DNA from: Thermotogota bacterium
GTDB lineage: Bacteria > Thermotogota > Thermotogae > Thermotogales > DSM-5069
DNA: 64,000 nt
Reading direction: 5' to 3'
Assembly (NCBI GenBank): GCA_029551145.1
Contig: JAKPGA010000032.1
Coordinates: 1 to 64,000, forward strand
The notes under the pieces were generated by a model that was not told the DNA's origin, searched no databases, and saw only the letters and a program-made list of their open reading frames with translations. The translations under genes were made by a program, and so were the position numbers. How positions within the stretch are numbered: position 1 is the stretch's first letter; each line of letters starts with the position of its first letter. Shown here one piece after another: positions 8,901 to 18,705 of the stretch.

Positions 8901-10885
8901 CTGAACAATTCCATAGCCATCTTTTTGGGCAAACCACACTGATGTATCTTCAGTTCAGGTCCCACAACAATGACAGCCCTACCCGAATAATCCACACGCT
9001 TTCCAAGAAGATTTCTCCTGAACCTTCCCTTTTTGCCCTTAACAAGATCTGTTAGCGATTTGAGAGCTCTGCCGTTTCTATCCGCGACAGCTTTGCCGAC
9101 CCTTCCGTTGTAAATCAAGCTGTCTACCGCTTCCTGGAGCATTCTCTTTTCATTCCTTACTATGATGTCCGGCGCATTGAGTTCCAGCAATCTCCTGAGC
9201 CTGTTGTTTCTGTTTATAACTCTTCGGTACAGATCATTCAGATCTGTAGTGGCAAATCTGCCACCATCTATCTGAATCATCGGTCTGAGCTCAGGTGGAA
9301 TAACAGGTACTGCCTCTAAGACCATCCACTCAGGCCTTGCACCGGATTTGATCAAGTTTTTCACAATCTTCAACCTCTTCAAAAGCTTTAATGCCCTACC
9401 ACTGCTCTTCGGAAGTTGAGAGAGCTCTGATTCAATATGCGCTCTCAATTTCTCCAGATCGATCTTCTCAAGCAGTTTTTTCACCGCCGTTGCACCATAA
9501 TGAGCTTCTATCTTCCCTGGATATAACTCCCTGTAAGCCTCGTATTCACTCTCTGTTATGATCGAACCGACGGTCAAACCAGTTTCTTCTGAGAGCTTTT
9601 CTTCGATCTCTGTAATAGCCACTATTGGTCTGTCATTTTCGACTTCTGCTTCGACCGTGAATTGGCCTGAATAATGTTCTTCGAATATCTTGTATTCGTG
9701 TGCGGAGAGTACTTCGTCTTCAAACAAAAATCTATCTGCCAAATAATCCCCGGCTTTGACTGTGTCACCATCGTTCACATACGCTAATGCACCTTCAAAA
9801 ATGGGATATTGTTTTTCCTGAATAACCTGTTCGATGTAAAGGGTGCCCGCTGAAAGAACTTCATAGGTACCGTCTTCCATCGGTCTGACGTTCAAATCTT
9901 TGCCGAAAACTATCTTGCCCGAACTTGGGCTGTTGATCGGTTGAATTGTGCCGGCGCTCAACAATTCATCGGCAGCCTTTATCTTGCTACCGTCCTTGAC
10001 CAGTACCCTGACACAGTACGGGATGGTTATGGTGATTGGCTGTTCCTTACTTGTCGCAAGCGGTTTGATCGTCATTGTAGAGGCAATTTCGTCTATTTCA
10101 ACAGATCCGTCAAATGGCGCATAAAACGGCGCAATTTGTTTTTGAGCAACCAAAGGGGTATCCTTTTCCACCGTCTGATCATTCTTCACCAACAAGATCA
10201 TACCCGGTTGAAGTTGAACGGGGATTCTCTGACTGTTTCTAACAATTATCCAAGTGATTTCTCTCCCAGCGTTGCTCTTCTCGGTTTTGATCTTGATCTC
10301 ACCTTCGACATCAGAGATAACAGGCGATTTCGGACTCTTCACAGTTACAGCCAGCTCAGCCTCAAAATCCAAGGCTTTTCTGTATATTTCGTATTCAGTC
10401 TCGTATAGCACATCACCGGCAGCGAATTGAGTCTTCTTTGGGTCCACGACAACGTAAGTACGCTCAATGATTCTTCTGCTGCCGTGGTATATGATGTTCT
10501 CAAGATCTCGTGCGGGTATATTCAACAATGTCGAGAGCACACTCGGACTGCTCTTTAAATACCATATATGAACGACAGGTGCGGCCAGTTCAATATGCCC
10601 CATCCTCTTTCGACGGGATTCTTTGGACTCTACTCTAACACCGCATCTTTCACATACCGTTCCTTCGTATTTCTTACCTTTGTACTTTCCACAAACGCAT
10701 TCATAATCCTTTGTTGGTCCGAAGATTTTCTCGCAGAACAACCCATCACGTTCTGGCTTGAACGATCTGTAGTTGATAGTCTCAGGCTTCTTGACCTCTC
10801 CACTGGACCAACTTCTTATCGTCTCCGGAGAGGCTACACCAACTTTGACAGATGCTACCTTTCTCTTAAAAGTAGATATCGCCAT
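5936..10885 (-). CDS. rpoC: DNA-directed RNA polymerase subunit beta'
   Basis: The catalytic beta' subunit, 1649 residues. The N-terminal zinc ribbon (CVCGKYKG...CERCG, about residues 63-81) is followed by a large extra region to about residue 500 that contains barrel-like repeats, as in other Thermotogales. The active-site [12 protein letters not shown] binds the catalytic magnesium. A second zinc site has the [13 protein letters not shown] cluster. The start reads [16 protein letters not shown] and follows a GGGAAAGG-type site. It lies 26 bases after rpoB in the same operon and ends in a bidirectional terminator. Confidence 0.99.
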   Translation of the reverse strand: MAISTFKRKVASVKVGVASPETIRSWSSGEVKKPETINYRSFKPERDGLFCEKIFGPTKDYECVCGKYKGKKYEGTVCERCGVRVESKESRRKRMGHIELAAPVVHIWYLKSSPSVLSTLLNIPARDLENIIYHGSRRIIERTYVVVDPKKTQFAAGDVLYETEYEIYRKALDFEAELAVTVKSPKSPVISDVEGEIKIKTEKSNAGREITWIIVRNSQRIPVQLQPGMILLVKNDQTVEKDTPLVAQKQIAPFYAPFDGSVEIDEIASTMTIKPLATSKEQPITITIPYCVRVLVKDGSKIKAADELLSAGTIQPINSPSSGKIVFGKDLNVRPMEDGTYEVLSAGTLYIEQVIQEKQYPIFEGALAYVNDGDTVKAGDYLADRFLFEDEVLSAHEYKIFEEHYSGQFTVEAEVENDRPIVAITEIEEKLSEETGLTVGSIITESEYEAYRELYPGKIEAHYGATAVKKLLEKIDLEKLRAHIESELSQLPKSSGRALKLLKRLKIVKNLIKSGARPEWMVLEAVPVIPPELRPMIQIDGGRFATTDLNDLYRRVINRNNRLRRLLELNAPDIIVRNEKRMLQEAVDSLIYNGRVGKAVADRNGRALKSLTDLVKGKKGRFRRNLLGKRVDYSGRAVIVVGPELKIHQCGLPKKMAMELFRPFVLSKLLEEGGESSKAARKMKKAIIEKEMPEAWDILEEVIKGHPVLLNRAPTLHRMSIQAFEPKLIEGNAIQLHPLVCPPFNADFDGDQMAVHVPLSAAAQAEAKYLMLSRYNIISPAHGKPISMPGKDIIVGVYYLTAVGKDFDQVKPEEIKYRFGSTDEAVLAYSLGYIKLHTPILAKVRIADREKIIKTTVGRIILNEIISPDMRDYEHTFGKKEIKNIIYDTFKRHGIDATADLLDNMKDLGFHYSTVSGLTIGLKDLIVSPKKNQIIEEARERVTYVENQYNEGFLNFEERYREIIKVWNKATEDVQKATYDALGENPFNPVYMMVNSGARGNIDQVKQLAGMRGLMADPSGKTIEIPIISNFREGLTSMEFFISTHGARKGAADTALRTSSAGYLTRRLVDVSQSVVITTTDCGTEKGIKALELVSDDLTVQKLKDFLFGRILAKDVIDPVTGEVVKNSRTMKEYVRNTMLSDDDAEFLSSYSVSAPVSIEQTLDLQSLHIPHCYAELAEEVRTDSAYLEIGTELTWDVVRSARNAGKKFLKIKVYPVVGTVSQQIVEDNKGERQLVVYQEEIDETTAKLLEENGVRQIKVRPNIYVRSVLTCEAEKGVCAMCYGMDLSNHRVVQVGESVGIIAAQSIGEPGTQLTMRTFHTGGIATTADITQGLPRAEELFEARKKLKEPEGVFSLVVGFVKDIKEVEGKQKIYIEDYLGGIHEYDVHEKTKVKVRVGQKVLPGTMLTTGAVRLRKLMDTLGVESTAMYLLKETQKVYVEQGVEIHNKHFEIIIKQMLGRVEVIDPGDTDYLPGQLLTIAEAEKLNEEILKANANVQSNKNSVLGKILARKIVAKIGDQIEEIAAEGTELTEEAVEKAVQSGVKEVCIYEEGKPTFYQIAPKEPMRYRRRLLRITKASLEQKGWLSAASFQQTPQVLTEAAVEGSIDFLDGLKENVIVGQLIPAGTGLETFANIQIEETPRAAEAEKMA

Positions 10886-10911
10886 TTACCTTTCCCTCCT
10901 CGGCAACCTTT

Positions 10912-13900
10912 TCAAACCCGGTCGATGTCAACCTCGTTGCCACTTTCATCGAAGACTCTCACATCGAGTGCCAGTCCCCTCAGTTCCTTGATCAATACAC
11001 GGAAGCTCTCAGGTATACCGGGTTCAGGTATGTTCTTGCCTTTGAGGATCGCCTTGTAAACTTCGTTTCTACCCTTGATGTCATCAGATTTGATCGTCAA
11101 CATCTCGTTAAGAGTGTGCGCAGCTCCATGGGCTTCCAGCGCCCAAACTTCCATTTCACCGAATCTCTGGCCACCAAACTGTGCCTTACCGCCAAGTGGC
11201 TGCTGGTGTATCAAAGAATAGGGACCTGTGGAACGCGCGTGTATCTTATCCTTCGCAATGTGGATGAGTTTCATCATGTAGATAGCTCCAACAACTATAG
11301 GTTCTGCGAATGGTTCTCCAGTTCTTCCATCTCTGAGTACAACCTTACCGGTGCTTTCATTCTCGTTGTCACCTTCTTCAAGGCCAAGGGCGCGTCTTTC
11401 CTCATAGAGCCATGGAAGAATCTCATTTTCCTTTGCACCATCAAAAACAGGTGTTGCAAACCAGTTGTTGGTGAGTTTCGCGAGCCATCCAAGGTGAGTC
11501 TCAAGAATCTGTCCAACATTCATTCTTGATGGGACCCCAAGAGGGCTGAGCACTATTTGAACGGGGGTGCCATCTGGCAAGAACGGCATATCTTCCTTTG
11601 GTAAGACCTTCGAGACCACACCTTTGTTTCCATGTCTTCCTGCAAGTTTGTCTCCAACCTCGAGTGTCTTTCTGCATGCAACATAGACCTTCACAAGTTT
11701 GTTAACACCAGCTCCAAGCTCAGACACATCCTCTTTGTCAAACACTCTTACGTCTATGACCCTTCCGTCGGTTCCGTGGGGTAATTTCAGTGACGTGTCT
11801 TTTACGTCCTTACCGCGTTCACCGAAAACAGATCTTATGATCTTCTCTTCTGGAGTTGTCTCGCCTTCGCCTTTTGGTGTGACCTTCCCGACAAGGATAT
11901 CCTGAGGACCCACATAAGCACCTATCCTTACGATGCCATTTTCATCGAGATTCCTCAAAGCTTCTTTGCTGACATTTGGAATATCAACAGTTATTTCTTC
12001 AGGACCAAGTCTTGTATCACGGGCTTGGGTTTCGTAAACCTCAATATGTACCGATGTAAATGCATCCTCTTCTAAGAGTTCCTCGCTCACAAGAATAGCG
12101 TCTTCAAAGTTATAGCCTTCCCATGGCATGAACGCAACCAGCACATTTTTACCCAGAGCGAGTTCTCCCAAATCTGTTGCGGGACCATCTGCTATGACAT
12201 CTCCAGCCTTGACAAGATCTCCCGGGTTCACTATTGGGCGCTGATTCACCGTTGTATCTTGGTTGGTGCGTATGAACTTCATCAGATGGTACTCATCCAG
12301 AACAGGTTTTCCATCCTTGAGGATGGGCTTCCCGTCTTTATTAGTTCTCTCAATAACAATCTTTCTCGCATCGACCTTCCTGACGATTCCATCGTGTTTT
12401 GCCAGCACCACGTAACCAGAGTACAAAGCCGCATCATATTCGATACCAGTTGCAACGAACGGTGCTTCTGGTTTTACAAGTGGTACTGCCTGTCTCTGCA
12501 TGTTGGAGCCCATCAAAGCTCTGTTTGCATCGTCGTGTTCAAGGAATGGAATGAGTGCCGTTGAGACACTGATTATCTGCTTTGTCGAGACGTCCATGAA
12601 CTGAACCTTTTCTCTATCAACGTACTGGACTCTCTCCATGAATCTCACTGGCACCTTCTCATCGATGATATTCCCATTTTTGTCAACTTTCACAGTGCAA
12701 GGAGCAATGCTGTAATGCTCTTCTTCATCTGCCGTTAAATAGACTATCTCATCGGTCAGTCGTCCATTGACGACCTTTCTGTATGGTGTTGTCAAAAAGC
12801 CAAATTTGTCGAGATCAGCGTAGACCGCCAAGGATGTTATAAGACCTATGTTTGCGCCTTCTGGTGTCTCGATCGGGCACATTCTTCCATAGTGGGAGTG
12901 GTGAACGTCTCTCACTTCGAATCTGGCTCTTTCGCGCTTCAATCCACCGGGACCTACCGCCGTCAGACGTCGCTTGTGCGTGAGTTCCGCCAGTGGATTC
13001 ACCTGTTCCATGAACTGAGATAGGGGGCTCGTGGCAAAAAATTGGTTGATGCTCGCAATTATGGTTTTGACATTTATCAAATTCTGGACGGATATCTTAT
13101 CCAACGAATTGTAAAGAGTCAAACGCTCTTGTATCAACCTCTGTGCGCGTGAAAAAGCTCTCTCAAATTCCAGTTTTATCAATTCGCCGACAGTCCTCAC
13201 TCTTTTGTTTCCAAGGTGATCTTTGGTATCCATGATCTCTGGGTTCCTGCTGACATCAAGCAGATATCTTGTGGCAAGAACAATATCAAGTGGTGTGAGT
13301 ACAGGATCCTGCGAATTGTAGTCTCTCTTTTCGGCCTCTTTCTCTGAAATCCCTTCGATCTGCACAAGATACTTTTTGTAAGCCTGATTCAACCTTCTGT
13401 TTATTTTGTATCTTCCAACATCTGAAAGCTCGAATCTCTCCGTGCTGAAATACAACCCTGACAGATAAGCCCTTGCCGCGTTTACCCTTGGGATCTCTCC
13501 AGGCTTTAACTTCCCAAATATCTCCATGTGCGCCTTGTCAGAGTCCAGCTCACCGTACGCATCGTTCATTTTCTCAAGGGTCTTCTGTGCGGCAGGGTGA
13601 GCCCTCACTATAGTCGACAGCTTCGACTCCAGAATAGCCTTAGAAGCTGATTTGGTCAGAATACCGCCCTTTTCGACAATCTTTTCTCCATCTATAACGA
13701 CATCGTGTAGAATAATTGAACCAACGGCCTTTTCCATGGTGTACTCGTCGTCAGCGTCAAGTGTTTCAGGGAACAGCTCCAAGATTTTCAGATCATCCTC
13801 GTATCCGAGTGCCTTGAAGAGCAGGAAGAGATTTATACGTCTTTTGCGATCAATTCTTGCGTAAAACATATTCTCCGCGGTGTGATAGAGTATTTCCAAC

Positions 13901-14430
13901 CAGGCACCCCTAACCGGTAGAAAGTGGGCAACGTATATTGGTGCTGTAATCTGAGTCTTCGGAATCTTATCCACGAAGTAAACACCGGGTGCCCTTACCA
14001 ATTGGCTCACTATGACCCTTTCAGCTCCATTAATTATGAAAGTGCCGTTTTGAGTCATGTACGGAATGGACCCCAGAAAAGCCTCGTCTTGGCGCATTTC
14101 GCCACTGTTAACATCTGTGATACGTACCGTTGTATAAACGGGAACCGTGTGGGTCAACCCTTTTTGTTTACATTCTTCAACTGGTGCATTGGGCTCTCCT
14201 GTCTTGGTTGAGATGAATTCCAGCAGAAGTCCCTTTTCGCCTCTTTTCAGATCACCTTTGTGTGGTTGAGAACTGATAGGGGAGAATTTCTTGAGGACTT
14301 CCATGATACCGTTCTCCAAGAAATCTCTGTAGGAATCAACCTGCATTGCGATGAGGTTTGGTACCTTTACTGCATCCTGTATGCAACCGAAGGTGAGTCG
14401 TTCCCTTCTTCCATATCGAACGGTTCGCAT
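10912..14430 (-). CDS. rpoB: DNA-directed RNA polymerase subunit beta
   Basis: The 1172-residue beta subunit. The rifampicin region reads [22 protein letters not shown], and the C-terminal [20 protein letters not shown] block that binds beta' is intact. I take the ATG at 14430, which follows GGGGTGATTT; a TTG one codon earlier is unlikely. The gene follows rplL after about 160 bases with a strong hairpin, and precedes rpoC directly. Confidence 0.99.
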   Translation of the reverse strand: MRTVRYGRRERLTFGCIQDAVKVPNLIAMQVDSYRDFLENGIMEVLKKFSPISSQPHKGDLKRGEKGLLLEFISTKTGEPNAPVEECKQKGLTHTVPVYTTVRITDVNSGEMRQDEAFLGSIPYMTQNGTFIINGAERVIVSQLVRAPGVYFVDKIPKTQITAPIYVAHFLPVRGAWLEILYHTAENMFYARIDRKRRINLFLLFKALGYEDDLKILELFPETLDADDEYTMEKAVGSIILHDVVIDGEKIVEKGGILTKSASKAILESKLSTIVRAHPAAQKTLEKMNDAYGELDSDKAHMEIFGKLKPGEIPRVNAARAYLSGLYFSTERFELSDVGRYKINRRLNQAYKKYLVQIEGISEKEAEKRDYNSQDPVLTPLDIVLATRYLLDVSRNPEIMDTKDHLGNKRVRTVGELIKLEFERAFSRAQRLIQERLTLYNSLDKISVQNLINVKTIIASINQFFATSPLSQFMEQVNPLAELTHKRRLTAVGPGGLKRERARFEVRDVHHSHYGRMCPIETPEGANIGLITSLAVYADLDKFGFLTTPYRKVVNGRLTDEIVYLTADEEEHYSIAPCTVKVDKNGNIIDEKVPVRFMERVQYVDREKVQFMDVSTKQIISVSTALIPFLEHDDANRALMGSNMQRQAVPLVKPEAPFVATGIEYDAALYSGYVVLAKHDGIVRKVDARKIVIERTNKDGKPILKDGKPVLDEYHLMKFIRTNQDTTVNQRPIVNPGDLVKAGDVIADGPATDLGELALGKNVLVAFMPWEGYNFEDAILVSEELLEEDAFTSVHIEVYETQARDTRLGPEEITVDIPNVSKEALRNLDENGIVRIGAYVGPQDILVGKVTPKGEGETTPEEKIIRSVFGERGKDVKDTSLKLPHGTDGRVIDVRVFDKEDVSELGAGVNKLVKVYVACRKTLEVGDKLAGRHGNKGVVSKVLPKEDMPFLPDGTPVQIVLSPLGVPSRMNVGQILETHLGWLAKLTNNWFATPVFDGAKENEILPWLYEERRALGLEEGDNENESTGKVVLRDGRTGEPFAEPIVVGAIYMMKLIHIAKDKIHARSTGPYSLIHQQPLGGKAQFGGQRFGEMEVWALEAHGAAHTLNEMLTIKSDDIKGRNEVYKAILKGKNIPEPGIPESFRVLIKELRGLALDVRVFDESGNEVDIDRV

Positions 14431-14524
14431 CAAATCACCCCATTTTGTGGTAGAATCTCCTTAGAAGCAAAAAGACAAGGAACACAGAGTAGCGGAGACA
14501 CCAGAATATGTTAACACAAAACAA

Positions 14525-14549
14525 CCTATACCAGCATAGCTGGTATAGG
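14525..14549 (-). promoter_or_regulatory. Perfect hairpin between rplL and rpoB
   Basis: An eleven-pair perfect stem (CCTATACCAGC/GCTGGTATAGG) with a three-base loop is followed on the minus strand by TTGTTTTG. At this place many bacteria have a partial terminator or an RNase III-type processing site that lowers rpoBC relative to L7/L12. Either role is inferred. Confidence 0.6.
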
Positions 14550-14589
14550 TTTGATACATATTTTTTGCCATCAAGAAAACCTTTTCACA

Positions 14590-14982
14590 TTACTTCAAAG
14601 TAACCTCTGCACCTGCTTCTTCAAGTTTCTTCTTCATGTCTTCTGCTTCATTCTTTGGCACGCCGGTCTTAACAATTGCATCTGGGCTTCCTGCTTTTTC
14701 AACCAGATCCTTTGCCTCTTTCAAACCAAGCCCTGTTATTTCTCTTATTACCTTGATGACTCCTATTTTGTTTGCTCCAAAACTCTTCAGCACAACGTCA
14801 AATTCTGTCTTCTCTTCAGCCTGAGCTTGTGGTGCACCAGCTGCGGCTGGGGCAGCAACTGCGGCAACAGCAACAGGAGCCGCCGCTGTAACACCGAATT
14901 TCTCCTCGAGAGCCTTAACAAGCTGAGCGAGCTCAGCAACTGTCAACTTTTCAATCGCCTCAACAATCTGTTCTACATTCAT
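14590..14982 (-). CDS. rplL: 50S ribosomal protein L7/L12
   Basis: A 130-residue stalk protein. It shows an N-terminal dimerisation helix ([18 protein letters not shown]), an Ala/Pro-rich hinge at about residues 32-55, and the C-terminal domain with the factor-binding stretch [12 protein letters not shown]. It forms multimers on L10 and recruits translation GTPases. The gene follows rplJ by 15 bases. Confidence 0.99.
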   Translation of the reverse strand: MNVEQIVEAIEKLTVAELAQLVKALEEKFGVTAAAPVAVAAVAAPAAAGAPQAQAEEKTEFDVVLKSFGANKIGVIKVIREITGLGLKEAKDLVEKAGSPDAIVKTGVPKNEAEDMKKKLEEAGAEVTLK

Positions 14983-14997
14983 TTTACTACACCTCCA

Positions 14998-15540
14998 TCA
15001 TTGTGATTTCTTTTCTTGAATAGCACTTAATACATACACAAGTTTCCTGATCGTTCCATTCAACACATAGACCAGGTTAGTAATAGGCGCTTGTAGTCTT
15101 CCAAGTACCATCGCGTAGAGTTCTTGCTTTGTTGGCAGATTAGCCAGATCATTGATCTGTTCACCTTCGAACCATTTTCGCTCAAGGTACAGACCTTTGA
15201 AAATGCCCTCCAGCTTTCTCTCTTTGGCAAAGGAATTAATGATCTTTATCGCATCTACCGCATCTCCAGAGCGAACGTATAAAACTGCGGTTGGCCCAGC
15301 AAGCACTTTTTCAAATTCACTTGGGTTATAGCCAACTTCTGACAGGGCTTTGCCTATCATTGTGTTCTTAGCAACAGTGAAATGGGCATCTCTCTGGTAT
15401 TTCGAATAGATTTTACGTCTGATCTCCCTCATGGTTGCTACTTTGAAACCTGTGTAGTTTACAAACATTATCAACGGAGAATCTTTGAATTCTTCTGTGA
15501 GTTTTTTCAGTATCTGTTGTTTTTTCTCCTTTGTTATCAA
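14998..15540 (-). CDS. rplJ: 50S ribosomal protein L10
   Basis: The stalk-base protein, 180 residues from a TTG start at 15540 that follows AAAGGAGGTG at five bases. The N-terminal rRNA-binding domain contains FVNYTGFKVATMREIRRKI; the C-terminal helix that carries L7/L12 dimers ends the protein. Reading from further upstream would translate the leader RNA and is not supported. L10 with L7/L12 normally binds its own leader to limit synthesis, which fits the structured RNA just upstream. Confidence 0.97.
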   Translation of the reverse strand: MITKEKKQQILKKLTEEFKDSPLIMFVNYTGFKVATMREIRRKIYSKYQRDAHFTVAKNTMIGKALSEVGYNPSEFEKVLAGPTAVLYVRSGDAVDAIKIINSFAKERKLEGIFKGLYLERKWFEGEQINDLANLPTKQELYAMVLGRLQAPITNLVYVLNGTIRKLVYVLSAIQEKKSQ

Positions 15541-15672
15541 CTTTGCACCTCCTTTCAACAAAAAAGGTCTCTTACCAAGAAGAGACCCCGCTCCACAGCA
15601 AGCGTATAAAATCACTTATCTGCCTCGGTAGGCGGGGAATCCCTCTTCTAAGAACCTACTTTCTTCGGCGTT
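15541..15672 (-). promoter_or_regulatory. L10 leader with attenuator
   Basis: The 137-base gap between rplA and rplJ is structured. From the rplA side it holds a stem built on CCCCGCC/GGCGGGG-like segments and ends in a terminator hairpin. In the L10 leader family, the L10(L12) complex binds such an RNA; in many Gram-positive-type leaders this leads into a terminator, as seen here. The assignment rests on position and layout, not on a covariance search. Confidence 0.6.
15559..15587 (-). terminator. Terminator of the L10 leader
   Basis: On the minus strand GGTCTCTT and AAGAGACC form an eight-pair stem with a six-base loop, followed by seven T (one break). It lies only about 20 bases before the rplJ start, so it works as a conditional terminator. 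Confidence 0.8.
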
Positions 15673-15677
15673 ATTAT

Positions 15678-16382
15678 TTACTTTGCTGCTTCAAGATCTG
15701 ATTGATCCAGTTTTATTCCAACTCCCATTGTAGAAGTTACAACGACTTTCTTTAAGAACTGCCCTTTAACACCTGCCGGTCTAAGTGCCACTATTTGCCT
15801 GTATGCAGAGATCAAATTCTCTTTCAACTTGGAGACATCAAAAGACCGTTTTCCGATTGGAACATGCAGACAGCCTGTCTTGTCACTTCGAACCTCCACT
15901 CTTCCCATTTTGAACTCTTTCACCGCGAGTTCAACATTATCGGTCACTGTGCCAGATTTTGGTGATGGCATCAGACCGCGTGGACCAAGGATTTTTCCAA
16001 GTTTTCCTATCGATTTCATCATATCTGGTGTCGCTATGGCAACGTCAAAATCGGTAAAGTTCTCGTTTGTGATTTTCTCAACCAACTCATCGCCACCGAC
16101 ATAATCTGCTCCGGCCCTTTTCGCCTCTTCAGCTTTATCGCCTTTTGCAAAGACCAGTACTCTCACAGTCTTACCCGTTCCATACGGGAGAATAACCGTA
16201 CTTCTAACCTGTTGTTCTGGCTTCTTTGTGTCTATATTGGTTGACATGTGTAGCTCGATGGTCTCATCGAATTTCGCTGTTGCTGTTTGTTTCACCAGAT
16301 CCAAGGCTTCATCGATTTTGTAAAACCTTGCCCTGTCGATTTTCTTTCTGATTTCCTCGTATCTTTTGGAGTGCTTCGGCAT
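15678..16382 (-). CDS. rplA: 50S ribosomal protein L1
   Basis: A 234-residue L1-stalk protein. Family signatures include [19 protein letters not shown] and the rRNA-binding ends. The ATG at 16382 follows AAAGGAGGAGG; codons upstream are part of that site. It follows rplK by 20 bases. L1 often represses its own rplK-rplA message, which is not tested here. Confidence 0.98.
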   Translation of the reverse strand: MPKHSKRYEEIRKKIDRARFYKIDEALDLVKQTATAKFDETIELHMSTNIDTKKPEQQVRSTVILPYGTGKTVRVLVFAKGDKAEEAKRAGADYVGGDELVEKITNENFTDFDVAIATPDMMKSIGKLGKILGPRGLMPSPKSGTVTDNVELAVKEFKMGRVEVRSDKTGCLHVPIGKRSFDVSKLKENLISAYRQIVALRPAGVKGQFLKKVVVTSTMGVGIKLDQSDLEAAK

Positions 16383-16402
16383 TCGCCTCCTCCTTTCCAA
16401 GA

Positions 16403-16828
16403 TCAGTCTACAACTTCTATTCCCATGCTCCTGGCTGTGCCTTCAATTATCTTAACTGCTGCTTCAAGATCATTGGCTGTCAGATCAGGCATTTTAAGCT
16501 TCGCGATCTCTTCTACCTGTTTTCTTGTAACCTTACCAGCGTTCTTGCGTTTTGTTTCTCCAGAGGCCTTTTCAAGACCTGCAGCTTTTTTCAATAAGAA
16601 AGACGCCGGTGGTGTCTTGACGACGAAGCTAAATGATCTGTCTTCGTAAACTGTAATGATGACTGGCAGAATCATTCCTGCTTTGTCGGCTGTCTCCGCA
16701 TTGAACCTCTTACAAAACTCCATTATGTTGACTCCTCGCTGACCCAAAGCAGGTCCAACAGGACGAGCAGGTGTCGCCTTACCGGCAGGTAGCTGTAGCT
16801 TAACCTCTGCAACAACCTTCTTTGCCAT
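16403..16828 (-). CDS. rplK: 50S ribosomal protein L11
   Basis: A 141-residue protein with the proline-rich N-terminal domain ([20 protein letters not shown]) and the C-terminal 23S-binding domain. It binds the GTPase-associated centre of the large subunit. It sits after nusG in the standard nusG-rplK-rplA order. Confidence 0.99.
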   Translation of the reverse strand: MAKKVVAEVKLQLPAGKATPARPVGPALGQRGVNIMEFCKRFNAETADKAGMILPVIITVYEDRSFSFVVKTPPASFLLKKAAGLEKASGETKRKNAGKVTRKQVEEIAKLKMPDLTANDLEAAVKIIEGTARSMGIEVVD

Positions 16829-16870
16829 TCAGTTTCCCTCCTTCGGTGGTATGGGAATATTCCCTCCCAC

Positions 16871-17935
16871 TCACTGAATCTTCTCTACTTCCGAAGTTTT
16901 AACAGTTACAGGTGTCTCTCTTCCGAATATCGTAACTGCCACGCGCAGTTCTTGTTTCTCCGGGTCTATCTCCTTAACCACTCCAGCAAAGTCCTCGAAC
17001 GGTCCAGATGTTATCTTTACAACATCACCTGCACGGAATCCAAACTCAATTCTGACAGGCCTTGCCTTCTCTTCATAGGTCTCCAGACCAGCAAGCCTCA
17101 AGATAACTCGGGCCTCTCTTGGTTTCAATTCCAAGGGCTGTCCGCCAGATGACACGAAATCTATAATGTTTGGCACAGTTCTTGCAAACTGCCATGTCTC
17201 ATCGTTCATCATCATCTCAACAAAGATGTAACCGGGAAACAATCTTCTCTTATGAGTCTTTGCTATCCTGATTTCCTTTCTTGTGCCAAGATCGACTACT
17301 TCAACTCGCCCGCTCGTGTCGGCATAAATCTTTCTACCTTCTGCAAGAAGCTCACCATTCTTCACTTTCTTGCCTTTACTGACCTTCTGCGAATCAAAAA
17401 CTTCAAGGGGAATATGATACACGTCGACTTCCCCATCTTCTCTTTGAACTTCGACACGCTTGACCCTTTCATTTTCAACTATCTTTCCATCAAGCTCACA
17501 GATGTATTCAAAATCCTTAGTCAATGGCATTCCTTGTTTTATGCGGGCACCTATCTTTATACCAGTTTCCAGTCTTGATCCCTCAGGCAGAAAATAGGTC
17601 TTGGAATACTTCTTATCTATCGTTTCAACGACAACCTTTCTGTAATTCCTGATGCTGACTATTGTGCCGCTGTGCCGGGCGTGAATCGCCGGTTCTTCGG
17701 CAAGCAGATCGCCTTTTTCGACATCAGCACCATTCTTGACAGTTATTCTTGCGTTTAGTGAAACCACATGACGCTTAACCGATTTTGCGGTGGCATCCAG
17801 AATTGTTTCTTCCGGGACCAGTATTCTCCCAAAAAAACGATTGGAACCAGTTGACTTGATCTTTGTCTCCAGGTTCTCTTTCGCCGTTTGCTCAAAACCC
17901 GCCATGGTTCTCAAAATGAACCATTTCTTTTTCAC
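16871..17935 (-). CDS. nusG: Transcription termination/antitermination factor NusG with insertion domain
   Basis: This NusG is 354 residues, about twice the usual length. The N-terminal NGN fold starts with KKKWFILRTMAGFEQTAKE and resumes at RRLFPGYIFVEMMM (about residue 230). Between about residues 45 and 225 lies an inserted domain with barrel-like repeats (NGADVEKGDLLAEE, KGKKVKNGELLAEG). A KOW domain (FRAGDVVKITSGPFEDFAGV) ends the protein. Such an insertion is known in Thermotoga NusG. The protein binds RNA polymerase and links it to ribosomes or Rho. It is five bases from secE. Confidence 0.98.
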   Translation of the reverse strand: MKKKWFILRTMAGFEQTAKENLETKIKSTGSNRFFGRILVPEETILDATAKSVKRHVVSLNARITVKNGADVEKGDLLAEEPAIHARHSGTIVSIRNYRKVVVETIDKKYSKTYFLPEGSRLETGIKIGARIKQGMPLTKDFEYICELDGKIVENERVKRVEVQREDGEVDVYHIPLEVFDSQKVSKGKKVKNGELLAEGRKIYADTSGRVEVVDLGTRKEIRIAKTHKRRLFPGYIFVEMMMNDETWQFARTVPNIIDFVSSGGQPLELKPREARVILRLAGLETYEEKARPVRIEFGFRAGDVVKITSGPFEDFAGVVKEIDPEKQELRVAVTIFGRETPVTVKTSEVEKIQ

Positions 17936-17940
17936 TCATA

Positions 17941-18138
17941 TCACCCTATACCTAAAGCCTTCAACAGAGCTCTAATACTCCCTGAGAAAAACATGTCCAG
18001 CAGAAAGAAATAGACCCCCATAACAGCCAGTATCAACACGACCACAGAGGTAGAGGTCAACAGCTCATTTCTGTTGGGCCAATGAGTTCTTTTTGCTTCG
18101 GAGAAGACTTCTTTGAAGAATTTCTTGATTTTCTCCAT
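17941..18138 (-). CDS. secE: Preprotein translocase subunit SecE
   Basis: A 65-residue SecE with the conserved amphipathic stretch FFKEVFSEAKRTHWPNRNEL followed by one membrane segment, the minimal SecE form. The ATG at 18138 follows GGAGGGAT. SecE clamps the SecY channel in the inner membrane. It is directly before nusG and directly after a tRNA-Trp gene. Confidence 0.97.
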   Translation of the reverse strand: MEKIKKFFKEVFSEAKRTHWPNRNELLTSTSVVVLILAVMGVYFFLLDMFFSGSIRALLKALGIG

Positions 18139-18164
18139 CCGTATCCCTCCAGGATACAAAAAAT

Positions 18165-18241
18165 TGGCAGGGCCGGCAGGAGTTGAACCTGCAACCCCCG
18201 ATTTTGGAGACCGGTGCTCTACCCAATTGAGCTACGGCCCT
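18165..18241 (-). tRNA. tRNA-Trp (CCA)
   Basis: A 77-base cloverleaf on the minus strand. The acceptor stem AGGGCCG/CGGCCCT is followed by discriminator G and an encoded CCA. The anticodon loop is TCTCCAAAA, anticodon CCA. It lies between rpmG and secE in the same transcript. Confidence 0.97.
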
Positions 18242-18246
18242 GCGCC

Positions 18247-18393
18247 TCACTTAGCCTCGTTATGAACGGTGTGCTTATCGCACTTGGGGCAGTATTTTCT
18301 CAAGCTCAGTTTTTCTTTGGCATTTTTGTTCTTATCTGTGTAGTAATTCTTGGTGCCACACACTGAACACTTAAGGGATATCTTATTCCTCAT
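18247..18393 (-). CDS. rpmG: 50S ribosomal protein L33
   Basis: A 48-residue L33 with two CxxC pairs (CSVCG and CPKCD) that form a zinc ribbon. I take the ATG at 18393, which follows AGAGGTGTGAACAG; a longer reading would run through the tRNA-Tyr gene. The zinc-binding form needs zinc, in contrast to the Cys-free form some bacteria make under zinc shortage. It is flanked by tRNA genes. Confidence 0.97.
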   Translation of the reverse strand: MRNKISLKCSVCGTKNYYTDKNKNAKEKLSLRKYCPKCDKHTVHNEAK

Positions 18394-18420
18394 CTGTTCA
18401 CACCTCTTATTCGTAAGAAA

Positions 18421-18507
18421 TGGTGGTGAGGGGAGGATTTGAACCTCCGAAGGCGTTCCGCCAGCGGATTTACAGTCCGCCCCCTTTGGCCGCTCGGGCA
18501 CCTCACC
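18421..18507 (-). tRNA. tRNA-Tyr (GTA)
   Basis: An 87-base tRNA with the long variable arm of class II tRNAs. The acceptor stem is GGTGAGG/CCTCACC with discriminator A and encoded CCA; the anticodon loop reads ACTGTAAAT, anticodon GTA. Confidence 0.97.
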
Positions 18508-18515
18508 ACCCATTT

Positions 18516-18591
18516 TGGAGCCAGCGAAGGGACTCGAACCCCCAACCTGCTGATTACAAATCAGCCGCTCTGCCGGTTGAGCTACGCTGGC
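18516..18591 (-). tRNA. tRNA-Thr (TGT)
   Basis: A 76-base cloverleaf with acceptor stem GCCAGCG/CGCTGGC, discriminator T and encoded CCA. The anticodon loop ATTTGTAAT gives anticodon TGT. It is the first gene after the promoter at 18607-18635. Confidence 0.97.
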
Positions 18592-18606
18592 GCCACATCC
18601 TTGTCA

Positions 18607-18635
18607 ATTATATTCTCTGATACTGTGCTTGTCAA
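18607..18635 (-). promoter_or_regulatory. Consensus sigma-A promoter of the tRNA-secE-nusG-ribosomal operon
   Basis: TTGACA (18635-18630) and TATAAT (18612-18607) are both perfect matches with a 17-base spacer. The first transcribed gene is tRNA-Thr, about 15 bases downstream. No other clear promoter is visible before rplK, so this one may drive a long transcript. Confidence 0.93.
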
Positions 18636-18705
18636 GGAACTGCATATTGAAGATACAACATTTGTCTCCAAATAAGATTAAGTGTTTGTATCGTGTTGGA
18701 AAAAT

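Noticed and set aside
6000-14200. Many open frames on the plus strand opposite rpoC and rpoB
   Set aside because: They lie wholly inside these well-conserved genes, have no ribosome sites and no recognisable products.
18394-18513. Longer reading of rpmG from 18513
   Set aside because: It would translate the tRNA-Tyr gene; the ATG at 18393 has a good ribosome site and gives the normal L33 length.
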